DNA of 64,000 bases, taken from Lactonifactor longoviformis DSM 17459 (lineage in GTDB: Bacteria; Bacillota; Clostridia; Lachnospirales; Lachnospiraceae). A model generated the notes under the pieces. It was not told the DNA's origin and did no database searches. It saw nothing but the letters and a program-made list of their open reading frames with translations. The position numbers and the translations under genes are program-made. How positions within the stretch are numbered: the stretch's first letter is position 1; every line of letters begins with the position of its first letter. The stretch is taken from contig NZ_FQVI01000001.1 in NCBI RefSeq assembly GCF_900129135.1, forward strand, positions 508,445 through 572,444, given 5' to 3'. Of this stretch, positions 1 through 8,359 are shown piece after piece.

Positions 1-210
1 CATCCATCCTCCGATATAATTGTCCACCTGCTGGCCAGTGCTTTTTTTGTCCCTGGAGACATAACGTATTTCCCACAGCTTCTGCCTCAGCTCATTCTCC
101 AAAACTCCCGGGTGCTGCTGTATCTCTTCCTCCAAAAGTATTCTTCTGAGCCCGGGATCCTTCTCGCTGTAGTAGCTCTCCGGCCATGTATTCTGCGTAG
201 TGCCTTCCAT
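1..210 (-). CDS. Hypothetical protein, N-terminal part only (runs off left edge)
   Basis: An open frame of 70 codons begins at an ATG (208-210) preceded by AGGAGG-like sequence about 10 nt upstream and stays open to the window edge, so the C-terminus is missing. The visible product starts MEGTTQNTWPESYYSEKDPG and is charged and soluble-looking, with no signal peptide or membrane segment. It follows the thioesterase gene by 14 nt on the same strand, so it is probably the last or a later gene of the truA operon. I do not recognise the family with confidence and assign no function. Confidence 0.6.
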   Translation of the reverse strand, partial: MEGTTQNTWPESYYSEKDPGLRRILLEEEIQQHPGVLENELRQKLWEIRYVSRDKKSTGQQVDNYIGGWM

Positions 211-224
211 ATCTCCCGTTCCTC

Positions 225-701
225 CTATTTTCCTCCCAGCATAAAGCTCACCAGAGCAGTTGCTATCGTCTTGCCTGACTTTTCTCCCGTGCATTTGGCA
301 GATACGTTTACCAGATGCCTGCCGCACCGCTCCATCCTGGCGGTTACCAGCATATCATCCCCTTTCACTGCCGGAGAGAGGTAATTTATGGTGAGATTAA
401 TGGTGGGTGTGACCATATTTTTGCTCCTGTTTGCGGAGAGTATGCCGCAGGTAGTGTCCACTGCGGCGGCTATAAGTCCTCCGTGCATGGAGGACATATG
501 GTTCAGCGCCCAGTCTTCCACGGGATAGCGCACCGTCAGCCACTCTTCCCTGGCGCTGCAGGCACAGAACCCGGGCTTCATCAAATTGTAAATATGCGTG
601 TCCGGTTCTGCATCTATGCGTCTAATCCTTTCTCTCATCGCCTTCTCCATAGCTTCCTGCTCATCCCTCCAGAAAGCTTCGCTTTTATCTTGTTCTGTCA
701 T
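225..701 (-). CDS. PaaI-type hotdog-fold thioesterase
   Basis: This 158-residue protein has the size and motifs of single-domain PaaI/YbgC-like hotdog thioesterases, which hydrolyse acyl-CoA thioesters in the cytosol. After a polar N-terminal helix (about residues 1-35) the hotdog core contains the N-H-M-S-S-M-H-G-G segment with the conserved HGG at residues 73-75 and an acidic residue at D82 on the central helix, then the usual I-N-Y-L-S-P strand. The substrate cannot be inferred; neither neighbour (truA upstream, an unrecognised ORF downstream) suggests a pathway. It begins 32 nt after truA with a purine-rich leader, so the two are probably co-transcribed. Confidence 0.8.
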   Translation of the reverse strand: MTEQDKSEAFWRDEQEAMEKAMRERIRRIDAEPDTHIYNLMKPGFCACSAREEWLTVRYPVEDWALNHMSSMHGGLIAAAVDTTCGILSANRSKNMVTPTINLTINYLSPAVKGDDMLVTARMERCGRHLVNVSAKCTGEKSGKTIATALVSFMLGGK

Positions 702-733
702 TTTATCTTCTCTCCTTTTCTCCTGTACCTTCT

Positions 734-1468
734 CTAATATTTCACTTCCGCCAGAACTAATCCCCTGGCAGGAGCCGTATAGCCTGCAAGTTTCCTGTTT
801 CTTCCCACCAGAATCTCTTTCATAGAATCCGGACTCCGTTTCCCCTGTCCCACTTCTATCAGAGTACCCGTGAGGATACGCACCATATTGTACAAAAATC
901 CATCCCCCTCATAAGTAATTTCAATTTCCCCGGCTTTTTCCCGGATGTCAATCCTTTGCAGTCTCCTCACCGTTGACTTTTTCATTCTTTTATTTGAACA
1001 GAAGCTTTTGAAATCGTGTTCCCCTGCCAGAATAGCCGCAGCCGCTCTCATCCCGGCCACATCCAGTTCCTTCCCCAGAGGATAGTAGTACTTTCTTTCA
1101 AAAACATTCTTATACGCCCCAGTGCCGATCCGGTAACGGTACACCTTTCCCGAAGCATTCAGCCTTGCATGAAAACGGTCAGCCGCCTGCCTTACCTCTG
1201 CAACCCCGATGTCCTCGGGCAGATACTGGTTCAGATACCGGCAGATTTCATCCTCGGAAGCATCCGTATCCAGAAACACACTGGCCACCTGGCCCAGTGC
1301 ATGTACCCCTGCATCTGTCCTGCCGGCCCCCTGCACTTCCACAGGAGCCTGTACCATCCGTGAGAGAACCTCCTCAATCCTTCCCTGAATCGTATTCTCA
1401 GTGTTGCCCTGCCGCTGCCATCCGTCATAGCGGGTTCCGTCGTATTGGATAATTAGTTTATAATTCAT
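734..1468 (-). CDS. truA: tRNA pseudouridine synthase A
   Basis: TruA converts uridines 38-40 of the tRNA anticodon arm to pseudouridine. The 244-residue product is the normal family length. It starts with the typical K-L-I-I-Q-Y-D-G-T-x-Y-x-G-W-Q and carries the catalytic loop G-R-T-D-A-G-V-H-A with the nucleophilic aspartate at D52. The C-terminal half has the F-L-Y-N-M-V-R segment expected for tRNA binding. It is the first gene of a minus-strand run of at least three. Its start codon lies about 65 nt from the large palindromic repeat block on its upstream side, so its promoter must be in or next to that repeat edge. Confidence 0.95.
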   Translation of the reverse strand: MNYKLIIQYDGTRYDGWQRQGNTENTIQGRIEEVLSRMVQAPVEVQGAGRTDAGVHALGQVASVFLDTDASEDEICRYLNQYLPEDIGVAEVRQAADRFHARLNASGKVYRYRIGTGAYKNVFERKYYYPLGKELDVAGMRAAAAILAGEHDFKSFCSNKRMKKSTVRRLQRIDIREKAGEIEITYEGDGFLYNMVRILTGTLIEVGQGKRSPDSMKEILVGRNRKLAGYTAPARGLVLAEVKY

Positions 1469-1531
1469 ATGATTTGAGTCCTATCTGTGGTTTTTTGTAT
1501 TATAACATAAAAATCTTTAAAATAAAATTAT

Positions 1532-1884
1532 AGTTTTGTGTATGTGAAGTTCGAGGTTATGCAGTCGGGGAGCGGGGTGTTGCAGACGGACGGATATAGG
1601 AGGGAGCACCGGGGGGACAGGGCCAGGGGGCGGGGGATAGGGACAAGTCAGCTCGAGGCTCCGCTCCCCTCAGCTAAGTCCTACCAGCTGCTAAGCTCGT
1701 CAGGAGAGCCTTCCTCGCTAAACAGCTGGTGGACTGGATCTTCGGCTCACTCCGCTTAACCTCCCTGACTTGTCCCTATCCCCCGCCCCCTGGCCCTGTC
1801 CCCCCGGTGCTCCCTCCTATATCCTGGCAGAGACTCACTTCACATTCACGGAAAACGGTGGGGAAGGTCGAGAGTTGTACACTT
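1532..1884 (+). repeat. Large palindromic element, module 1, copy A
   Basis: This gene-free stretch starts at TAGTTTTGTGTATGTGAAGT and ends near TTGTACACTTTT. Its core is a perfect 59-bp inverted repeat (1593-1651 against 1765-1823), unusually rich in G on one arm. The arms enclose about 113 nt that contain a second hairpin (ACCAGCTG at 1683-1690 with CAGCTGGT at 1723-1730). Its ends match those of the copy at 25365-25693 in opposite orientation, but the long arms do not match in sequence. I could not find a plausible gene; short frames on both strands are by-products of the palindrome. Confidence 0.85.
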
Positions 1885-1948
1885 TTCCTCTTGTTCCGCA
1901 CTATTGTCCGCTTGATGTTCTGGATAAACTGCCAAAAACCTCCCTCCC

Positions 1949-2367
1949 CTGGAACTCCCCTATACCCAGGTGAGAGGAATCCTGCGGCGGCGGGCGGGCT
2001 GGGTTGGGCGGGTGGGAGGCTTAAGGTCCGCGGACGGTTCCGCAGGAGTGATTAGAGAGTCTTGGGCAAAACCGGGATTCCCGCTGGAGATTTTTTCGGC
2101 AGTCCAGGCCGAAAAAAAGTGAGCATGGGCAGAGAATGCACATCAAGCATTCTTTGCACATACGAGCGGTGCTCCGGCGGGGATTCCGGTTTTGTCTTAG
2201 ACTCTCTTCACGACGGAGGTGTCCCCGGAACTTAAGCCTTCCTCCTGTCCGAACCAGTCAGCCCGCTGCCGCGGGATTCCTCTCACCGTCCCCCCGCCAC
2301 CTCATACTTACCGACTTAGATCACCTTGAACCGTAGTCCAAGTAATTGCATTAAATTCCAATTTTAT
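1949..2367 (+). repeat. Large palindromic element, module 2, copy 1
   Basis: An imperfect palindrome of about 330 bp runs from GGTGAGAGGAATCCTGCGGC (1969 onward) to its complement ending near 2285. Nested at the centre are two perfect small hairpins: TTTTTTCGGC with GCCGAAAAAA (around 2090-2117) and GAATGC with GCATTC (around 2133-2151). It follows module 1 directly. Module 2 occurs three times in the window (also 2435-2855 and 24860-25271) with high identity, so it is a dispersed element rather than a local accident. No coding potential is credible. Confidence 0.85.
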
Positions 2368-2434
2368 TCTATCTGTCTATTTTACAACTATATCCTATGT
2401 GTAAGATTTCATTCCCGTTCATATAAAACTTCCT

Positions 2435-2855
2435 CCTGGAACTTTCCTATACCCAGGTGAGAGGAATCCTGCGGCGGCGGGCGGGCTGGGTTGGGCGGGA
2501 GGGAGGCTTAAGTTCCGCGGACGATTCCGCTGGAGTGACTAGAGAGTCTTAGGCAAAACCGGGATTCCCGCTGGAGATTTTTTCGGCAGTCCAAGCCGAA
2601 AAAAAGTGAGCATGGGCAGAGAATGCACATCAAGCATTCTTTGCACATACGAGCGGTGCTCCTGCGGGGATTCCGGTTTTGTCTTAGACTCTCTTCACGA
2701 CGGAGGTGTCCCCGGAACTTAAGCCTTCCTCCCGTCTAACCCAGCCCGCCCGCTGCCGCGGGATTTCTCTCACCGTCCCTCCGCCACCCCATACCTTCCG
2801 ACTTGAATCATTTTAAGCTGAAGTCCAAGCGCTACACTCCTAAATCCCAATTTTC
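2435..2855 (+). repeat. Large palindromic element, module 2, copy 2 (solo)
   Basis: This is a second, nearly identical module 2 in the same orientation as copy 1. It has the same left tag (CTGGAACTTTCCTATACCCA) and the same right tag (CTCACCGTCCC followed by CCGCCAC). It lacks a module 1 partner. It ends about 95 nt before the start codon of the PurF-like gene, so that gene's promoter lies in or just after the element. The short tract 2368-2434 between copies 1 and 2 is AT-rich and shows nothing recognisable. Confidence 0.85.
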
Positions 2856-2948
2856 ATAATCCCTTTCGTTTTTGGTAAATATATGGTAAACTACATCTAT
2901 ATCTGTGCTACAAACCTAATCTATTACAATCAAAGGAGAAATAAACAC

Positions 2949-4358
2949 ATGGGAGGCTTTTTTGGCGTTGCCGCAAAAGAAAACTGTACGCTGGATCTGT
3001 TTTACGGCGTTGATTACCACTCACATCTTGGTACAAGAAGAGGAGGAATGGCTGTCCACGGAGCAAAGGGCTTCAGCAGGGCCATTCACAACATTGAGAA
3101 TTCTCCATTCCGCACCAAGTTCGAGCGTGATGTAGAGGAACTTCAGGGAAATCTGGGGATTGGATGTATCTCTGATTATGAACCCCAGCCCCTTCTGGTA
3201 CAGTCTCATCTGGGAAGTTTTGCAATTACTACCGTGGGTAAGATTAACAATCTAAACGAGCTGGTACAGCAGATCTATGCAAACGGACACACCCATTTCC
3301 TGGAAATGAGCGGCGGGCAGATCAATGCAACTGAATTGGTAGCTGCCCTTATGAATCAAAAAGATTCTATCTTAGAGGGAATCCAGTACGTACAGGAGAT
3401 GGTTGACGGCTCCATGACACTTCTGCTTTTAACCCCTGAGGGGATATATGCCGCCAGGGATCGCTACGGGCGGACTCCTCTGGTAATCGGGGAAAAAGAA
3501 GGCGCTTACTGCGTTTCTTTCGAAAACTTTGCCTACATTAATCTGGGCTACAGCCATTATAAAGAGCTGGGACCGGGTGAGATCGCATTTGTGACCCCGG
3601 AGGCTGTGACAACCTTAAAGGCACCGGGGGATGAACTAAAGATCTGTTCCTTTCTCTGGGTATATTATGGGTATCCCACATCCTCGTATGAGGGAATTAA
3701 TGTGGAAGAGATGCGTTACCGCTGCGGCAGTATGCTTGCCAAGAGAGATGAAAATCTGGTTCGTCCGGACAGTGTGGCCGGAGTTCCGGACTCCGGTGTG
3801 GCGCATGCCATCGGCTATGCCAATGAATCCGGCATTCCGTATGCAAGGCCATTTATAAAATATACCCCTACATGGCCCCGCTCTTTTATGCCGCAAAACC
3901 AGGCCCAGAGGAATTTGATTGCCCGCATGAAGCTTATCCCTGTACATGCACTGATTAAAGGAAAAAAACTTCTGTTAATTGACGACTCTATTGTGCGCGG
4001 GACACAGCTGCGGGAAACCACGGAATTCCTGTACAACAGCGGTGCAAAAGAGGTACATGTACGCCCGGCATGCCCGCCTCTCATCTATGGATGCAAATAT
4101 CTGAATTTTTCCCGTTCCAAATCAGAACTGGATCTTATCACCCGCAGGATTATCAGCGAACGGGAAGGGGAGCATGTGGAGGAAGCACTGGCTGACTACG
4201 CCGATCCTACTACTGAACGCTATGCGGCTCTGCTTGAGGCTATACGCAGGGAACAGAACTTTACCACCCTCCGTTTTCACCGTCTGGATGACCTGATTGC
4301 GTCCATCGGCCTGCCTCCCTGCAACTTGTGCACCTACTGTTTTAACGGCAAAGAATAA
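2949..4358 (+). CDS. PurF-like amidophosphoribosyltransferase paralogue lacking the nucleophile Cys
   Basis: The 469-residue product aligns along its whole length with amidophosphoribosyltransferase (first step of purine synthesis). I start it at the ATG at 2949, which has AAAGGAG upstream and gives the family-like N-terminus M-G-G-F-F-G-V; an upstream ATG in frame (2883) lacks this. The PRPP loop L-L-L-I-D-D-S-I-V-R-G-T (about 341-352) is intact. Cysteines at 233, 382, 458 and 461 match the four 4Fe-4S ligands of the Bacillus enzyme. However, the glutaminase nucleophile (Cys1 after processing) is replaced by Gly2. It may use ammonia, or act in another phosphoribosyl transfer. A second, canonical purF is probably elsewhere. 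Confidence 0.8.
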   Translation: MGGFFGVAAKENCTLDLFYGVDYHSHLGTRRGGMAVHGAKGFSRAIHNIENSPFRTKFERDVEELQGNLGIGCISDYEPQPLLVQSHLGSFAITTVGKINNLNELVQQIYANGHTHFLEMSGGQINATELVAALMNQKDSILEGIQYVQEMVDGSMTLLLLTPEGIYAARDRYGRTPLVIGEKEGAYCVSFENFAYINLGYSHYKELGPGEIAFVTPEAVTTLKAPGDELKICSFLWVYYGYPTSSYEGINVEEMRYRCGSMLAKRDENLVRPDSVAGVPDSGVAHAIGYANESGIPYARPFIKYTPTWPRSFMPQNQAQRNLIARMKLIPVHALIKGKKLLLIDDSIVRGTQLRETTEFLYNSGAKEVHVRPACPPLIYGCKYLNFSRSKSELDLITRRIISEREGEHVEEALADYADPTTERYAALLEAIRREQNFTTLRFHRLDDLIASIGLPPCNLCTYCFNGKE

Positions 4359-4390
4359 ACCATACACATTTGAGAAAAGAGGTCATTTTT

Positions 4391-5197
4391 ATGAACGAAT
4401 ACCAAGATATTACCATCGGTTTCCTGGGATACGGCAATATGGCTCAGGCGATTGCCCAGGGGCTGCTTTACAAAGAAGTGCTGAAGCCGGAGCAGATTTA
4501 TGCCTGTGCGAAAAACTGGGATAAGCTCTGCAGAAATACACAGGATCAGGGGATGCACGCCTGCAGAGATGCCAGGGAAACCGTGTCCCGGTCCCAGATC
4601 GTCGTAATCGCTGTTAAGCCCTATATGGTAAAAGAAGTTATGGAACCTGTACGCGACTTGCTCCAGGATAAAATCATCCTGTCTGTGGCAGATGGCTATC
4701 CCTTTGATGCTCTGGAAGAGCTCCTTCCCGGCACCCATCATATCAGCTCAATCCCCAATACTCCGGTCGCTGTGGGAGAGGGTATCTTTATCTGTGAAGA
4801 ACAGCATTCTCTCACAGAAGACGAGTTTTCTCTGCTCACAGGGCTTTTATCCCGCATCAGTCTGGTTCAGGTACTGGATTCTGCCCATGTGAGTGCTGCC
4901 GGCACCATCAGCGGCTGCGGGCCGGCATTCGCCAGTATGTTCCTGGAAGCACTGGGCGACGCAGGTGTCACCCACGGGCTTTCCAGACAGATGGCATACG
5001 CCCTGGCCAGTCAGATGATAGCGGGAACGGGAAAGCTTCATCTAATGTCAGGAAAACACCCTGGAGCAATGAAGGATTCCGTATGCTCTCCGGGAGGTAC
5101 TACCATCGTCGGCGTTGCTGCCCTGGAGCGGGGCGGACTTCGCGCTGCAGTCTTAGATGCCGTGGATGCTGTGGAATGTAAAAAGAATAAAAAATAA
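4391..5197 (+). CDS. proC: Pyrroline-5-carboxylate reductase
   Basis: This 268-residue enzyme reduces pyrroline-5-carboxylate to L-proline with NAD(P)H. The N-terminal Rossmann motif is G-F-L-G-Y-G-N-M-A-Q. The C-terminal helical domain has the P5C reductase signature around P-G-A-M-K-D-S-V-C-S-P-G-G-T-T-I. I chose the ATG at 4391, where G-F-L-G-Y falls near the start as in the family; an upstream TTG is possible. It lies 32 nt after the PurF-like gene and is probably co-transcribed with it. The window also encodes proline reductase 20 kb away, so proline is both made and consumed here, though I see no regulatory link. Confidence 0.92.
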   Translation: MNEYQDITIGFLGYGNMAQAIAQGLLYKEVLKPEQIYACAKNWDKLCRNTQDQGMHACRDARETVSRSQIVVIAVKPYMVKEVMEPVRDLLQDKIILSVADGYPFDALEELLPGTHHISSIPNTPVAVGEGIFICEEQHSLTEDEFSLLTGLLSRISLVQVLDSAHVSAAGTISGCGPAFASMFLEALGDAGVTHGLSRQMAYALASQMIAGTGKLHLMSGKHPGAMKDSVCSPGGTTIVGVAALERGGLRAAVLDAVDAVECKKNKK

Positions 5198-5216
5198 TAT
5201 TTTTTTCTAAAACATA

Positions 5217-5248
5217 TTGACAAATTTTCAAATGCCTTATATTATAAT
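5217..5248 (+). promoter_or_regulatory. Probable sigma-A promoter of the tryptophan T-box operon
   Basis: TTGACA at 5217-5222 is followed by an AT-rich -10 region: TATTAT at 5240-5245 gives a 17-nt spacer, and TATAAT at 5243-5248 would give 20. It sits just downstream of proC and immediately upstream of the T-box leader. Confidence 0.65.
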
Positions 5249-5251
5249 ACC

Positions 5252-5540
5252 AACCAAAGCGAAACCGCAGAGTAAGAAGAGTAGATATCTTTCCTTTGTT
5301 TCCAGCGAGTCTCAGGTGGTGCGAGTGAGATAAGAAAGCAGATATTGAATGGGCTTATGAGGTCGGAAGGAAAGGCGCAGCCGAGTAATATCCGACGGGA
5401 TGTTCACCCGTTATCAAGGAACCATGCATGTTAGTGTATGACAGAGTGGATGTATAACATCAATCCGGGTGGTACCGCAGAAGATCGTACGTAATACGGC
5501 TTTTGTCCCTGAACAAGGGGCAGAAGCCGTTTTTTTCTGC
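5252..5540 (+). promoter_or_regulatory. T-box riboswitch, predicted tryptophan (UGG) specifier
   Basis: The leader has the conserved T-box core GGGTGGTACCGCAG (5467-5480) and a terminator hairpin with ACGGCTT / AAGCCGT arms followed by seven T (5495-5537). In stem I, ATATCT near 5285 pairs with AGATAT near 5340. The 3' side of the internal loop then reads TGAA-TGG-GC, placing UGG (5350-5352) at the specifier position. UGG is the Trp codon, which agrees with the downstream tryptophan synthase gene. Uncharged tRNA-Trp would stabilise the antiterminator and turn on 5631-7010. Confidence 0.9.
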
Positions 5541-5630
5541 CTCTTTCTGAGAGATGCCACACATAGCTGACTAGTTCCGGGTTCGCAGGGGATACACAGC
5601 AACCAACCATCAGAAAGGAGAATATTGATT

Positions 5631-7010
5631 ATGAAAAAAATTCCACACAGATTATATTTAACCGAGGAGCAGATGCCAAAACAATGGTATAACTTGCGTG
5701 CTGATATGAAGGAGCTTCCGGATCCTATGATTAATCCCGGCACAGGAAAGCCTGCCACAGAAGAGGATCTGTATCCTGTCTTCTGTGAAAAGCTGGCTCA
5801 TCAGGAAATGGATAACGTAACCCGCTATGTGGATATCCCTGAGGAAATCCAGGATTTCTACAAAATGTACCGTCCTTCCCCTCTGATCCGCGCGTACAAC
5901 CTGGAAAAGTATCTGGATACACCAGCCAAAATTTACTACAAATTCGAGGGGAATAATACCTCCGGAAGCCACAAACTGAACTCTGCCATTGCTCAGGCTT
6001 ACTATGCCAAGGAACAGGGGTTAAAGGGTATCACCACAGAGACCGGCGCCGGACAGTGGGGTACTGCACTTGCAGAAGCCTGTGCCTTTTATCATCTGCC
6101 CCTTACGGTGTACATGGTAAAGTGCTCCTATGAACAAAAGCCTTTCCGCAAATCCGTGATTCATACCTTTGATGCAGACATTATCCCCAGTCCCAGCAAT
6201 ACCACCAATGTAGGCCGGGCAATCCTGGAAGCAAATCCAAATACCACAGGAAGTCTGGGGTGTGCGATTTCTGAGGCTGTGGAAAAGGCAGTTTCTACGG
6301 AGGGCTACAAATATGTACTGGGTTCTGTCTTGAATCAAGTACTGCTCCACCAGTCTGTCATCGGTCTGGAAAGCAAAACTGCCATGGAGATGCTGGATGA
6401 ATATCCGGATGTAGTGGTAGGATGCGCCGGGGGCGGTTCAAACCTGGGAGGGTTGATTGCTCCATTTATGCAGGATAAATTAACGGGAAAATCGAATCCC
6501 AGAATCATAGCGGTAGAGCCGGCTTCCTGTCCGTCTCTCACCAGAGGACGTTATGCCTATGACTTCTGTGATACCGGAAAGGTAACTCCTATGGCCAGAA
6601 TGTACACTTTGGGATGTGACTTTATTCCCTCCGCCAACCATGCCGGCGGTCTCCGTTACCATGGGATGTCTCCGATTCTTTCCAAGCTGTACCATGACGG
6701 TTATATGGAAGCTATGTCAGTGGAACAAACGAAAGTCTTCGATGCTGCCGTAACCTTTGCAAAGCAGGAGACCATTCTCCCTGCACCGGAGTCTGCCCAT
6801 GCTATCTACGGAGCTGTGCAGGAAGCCTTAAAGTGCAAGGAATCAGGAGAGGCAAAAACCATACTTTTCGGCCTTACAGGAACCGGATATTTCGACATGG
6901 TTGCTTACCAGTCTTACATGGATAAAACCATGCAGGATTACATTCCCACCGACGAAGAGCTGGCGGCCAGCTTTGAAAGACTGCCAAAGATTCCCGGAAT
7001 TCAGGAATAG
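5631..7010 (+). CDS. trpB: Tryptophan synthase beta chain, TrpB2-like
   Basis: This PLP enzyme condenses indole (or serine-derived aminoacrylate partners) to tryptophan. At 459 residues it is longer than TrpB1 (about 400) and matches the TrpB2-related group, with an extended N-terminus. The PLP lysine is K115 in S-G-S-H-K-L-N, and the phosphate loop is G-C-A-G-G-G-S-N (near residue 265). The start at 5631 has AAAGGAG 10 nt upstream. No trpA or other trp gene is adjacent, so it is a stand-alone enzyme that may salvage free indole, which is plentiful in the gut (inference). The Trp-type T-box in front indicates control by tRNA-Trp charging. Confidence 0.9.
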   Translation: MKKIPHRLYLTEEQMPKQWYNLRADMKELPDPMINPGTGKPATEEDLYPVFCEKLAHQEMDNVTRYVDIPEEIQDFYKMYRPSPLIRAYNLEKYLDTPAKIYYKFEGNNTSGSHKLNSAIAQAYYAKEQGLKGITTETGAGQWGTALAEACAFYHLPLTVYMVKCSYEQKPFRKSVIHTFDADIIPSPSNTTNVGRAILEANPNTTGSLGCAISEAVEKAVSTEGYKYVLGSVLNQVLLHQSVIGLESKTAMEMLDEYPDVVVGCAGGGSNLGGLIAPFMQDKLTGKSNPRIIAVEPASCPSLTRGRYAYDFCDTGKVTPMARMYTLGCDFIPSANHAGGLRYHGMSPILSKLYHDGYMEAMSVEQTKVFDAAVTFAKQETILPAPESAHAIYGAVQEALKCKESGEAKTILFGLTGTGYFDMVAYQSYMDKTMQDYIPTDEELAASFERLPKIPGIQE

Positions 7011-7031
7011 TCTGTTCACTGTGCTAACATC

Positions 7032-7071
7032 AAAGGGGACGTTGTTCTTAACCAGAACAGCGTCCCCTTTT
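7032..7071. terminator. Bidirectional rho-independent terminator
   Basis: AAAGGGGACG and CGTCCCCTTT form a long stem with an inner TGTTCT / AGAACA extension. It lies 22 nt after the trpB stop, with T-rich sequence on the + side. It can serve both trpB and the convergent operon ending at 7172. The core resembles hairpins at 27001 and 59337. Confidence 0.75.
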
Positions 7072-7171
7072 AGAAATAGGGCAACTCCCAATTTCCTCGG
7101 ATATATTAGACATAATTAGCATTTTTATATTATATAATATGCATCCATGCCAATCATTATGATATAAAAAA

Positions 7172-8359
7172 TTATAACCATTGGCATTTCTTCGGAATTC
7201 CGGCTATGTACCTTCCGGTGAGTTCAAACGGCAGCAGGAACCACACTCCTCTGGACTGCATCAGCAGACTTCCTTCTTCTCTTCTCAGCAGGATCAAGAT
7301 GAACACCAGAATCCAGGCCAGCAGTATGCCGGACACAGCTGCTTTGCCGCTCACTCTTCTCCATCTTCCAAATGCAGCCCCATAGCATATCCAGGCACCG
7401 GCCATATATTTTACACAGTTGAAAAAAGGCTGGGCAACCATAAGTTCCGGTTTTCTTTTCCTCATTCCGAGGAGGAGGATAAGCTCCTCCCCTTTCTGCT
7501 CTCCCAAACTATGCCAAAATTGAAAATCTGACCATCTCGTTGGGATCATATCCTTTGGCAGGGTAACGGAAAATCCAAAGGCATAGAGGAACAGAATCCC
7601 CATCCCGGTCACCAGCGCTATGCTCCATACTGCTGCTGTCCGTTTCCCTTCTCTGTCTATCGTTTTCCAGTACTTTGCCAGCATCCTAAGAAGCATAAAC
7701 AGCGGCAGGGTAAAGACCAGAAAGACAGACCAGCTGTTATAGTACTTTACCGGCACCTTGACTCCCTGGATCCCGTACCTCATCATAAAACTCCTGGCAG
7801 GATCCTCCAGGGCCCCGTGCTTCCCCCCGGCCTTTAATGTCACTGTATTGAGGATAGCTTCACCGCCTTTTTCCGCCTGAACGAACAAGGTGCCTTTCAT
7901 ATGCCTCATAATCCCCCGGATGGTCAGTGTCCGCTCTCCATATTGTATTTTTTCCCCCACTGCCCTTGTGCTGCCGAATAATTTCCAGGCAGTGTCTGCC
8001 GAGATCAGACAGCCCTCTGTATCCTCATCATTGAGAGAGACGGATTCCCGAAGCAGGAGACGGGAATCACCGCAGGCCTCAATTGCACTTACCCTGGCGG
8101 TGCGGGTTAGGTCCCGGCTGACGATCTGTACCTCTTCCTTTTCTCCCCACAGGATAAACGTATCCGGAGATTCCCTGTCTTCTTCATTTGCGGCCATTTC
8201 TTCCCACTGCTCCCGGCTCCAGGCGCCCTGCTCCAGTATAATCTCTTCTGTATCATGGGGAAGTGCTGTCTTAAAGGTCTCTGTCTGAGCCAGAGAAAAG
8301 CAGATAAGACAAAGGCCGGCCGCTGCGGCCCTTCCCAGCACTCCCAACTGCCCTCTCAC
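7172..8359 (-). CDS. Membrane protein with MacB-like extracytoplasmic domain
   Basis: The 395-residue product has an N-terminal membrane segment (about 8-25), an extracytoplasmic region of about 190 residues, and four further membrane segments in the C-terminal half. The extracytoplasmic part contains G-C-L-I-S-A-D-T-A-W-K-L-F-G and V-G-E-K-I, which recall the MacB/FtsX periplasmic core domain (I-S-x-x-x-A-x-x-L-F-G). It is not a standard FtsX permease, because its C-terminal segments are arranged differently, and no ATPase is encoded nearby. Its ATG overlaps the stop of the adaptor gene (ATGA), so translation is coupled. I infer a partner in an envelope export or sensing complex; exact function unknown. 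Confidence 0.6.
   Translation of the reverse strand: MRGQLGVLGRAAAAGLCLICFSLAQTETFKTALPHDTEEIILEQGAWSREQWEEMAANEEDRESPDTFILWGEKEEVQIVSRDLTRTARVSAIEACGDSRLLLRESVSLNDEDTEGCLISADTAWKLFGSTRAVGEKIQYGERTLTIRGIMRHMKGTLFVQAEKGGEAILNTVTLKAGGKHGALEDPARSFMMRYGIQGVKVPVKYYNSWSVFLVFTLPLFMLLRMLAKYWKTIDREGKRTAAVWSIALVTGMGILFLYAFGFSVTLPKDMIPTRWSDFQFWHSLGEQKGEELILLLGMRKRKPELMVAQPFFNCVKYMAGAWICYGAAFGRWRRVSGKAAVSGILLAWILVFILILLRREEGSLLMQSRGVWFLLPFELTGRYIAGIPKKCQWL

Noticed and set aside
1538..2336. Short open frames of 65-110 codons inside the palindromic repeats
   Set aside because: They lie on inverted-repeat arms, have low-complexity Pro/Arg/Ser-rich translations, no ribosome binding sites, and are not preserved between copies.
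3021..3209. Small antisense frames within the PurF-like gene
   Set aside because: No start signals and no conservation; shadows of the coding strand.
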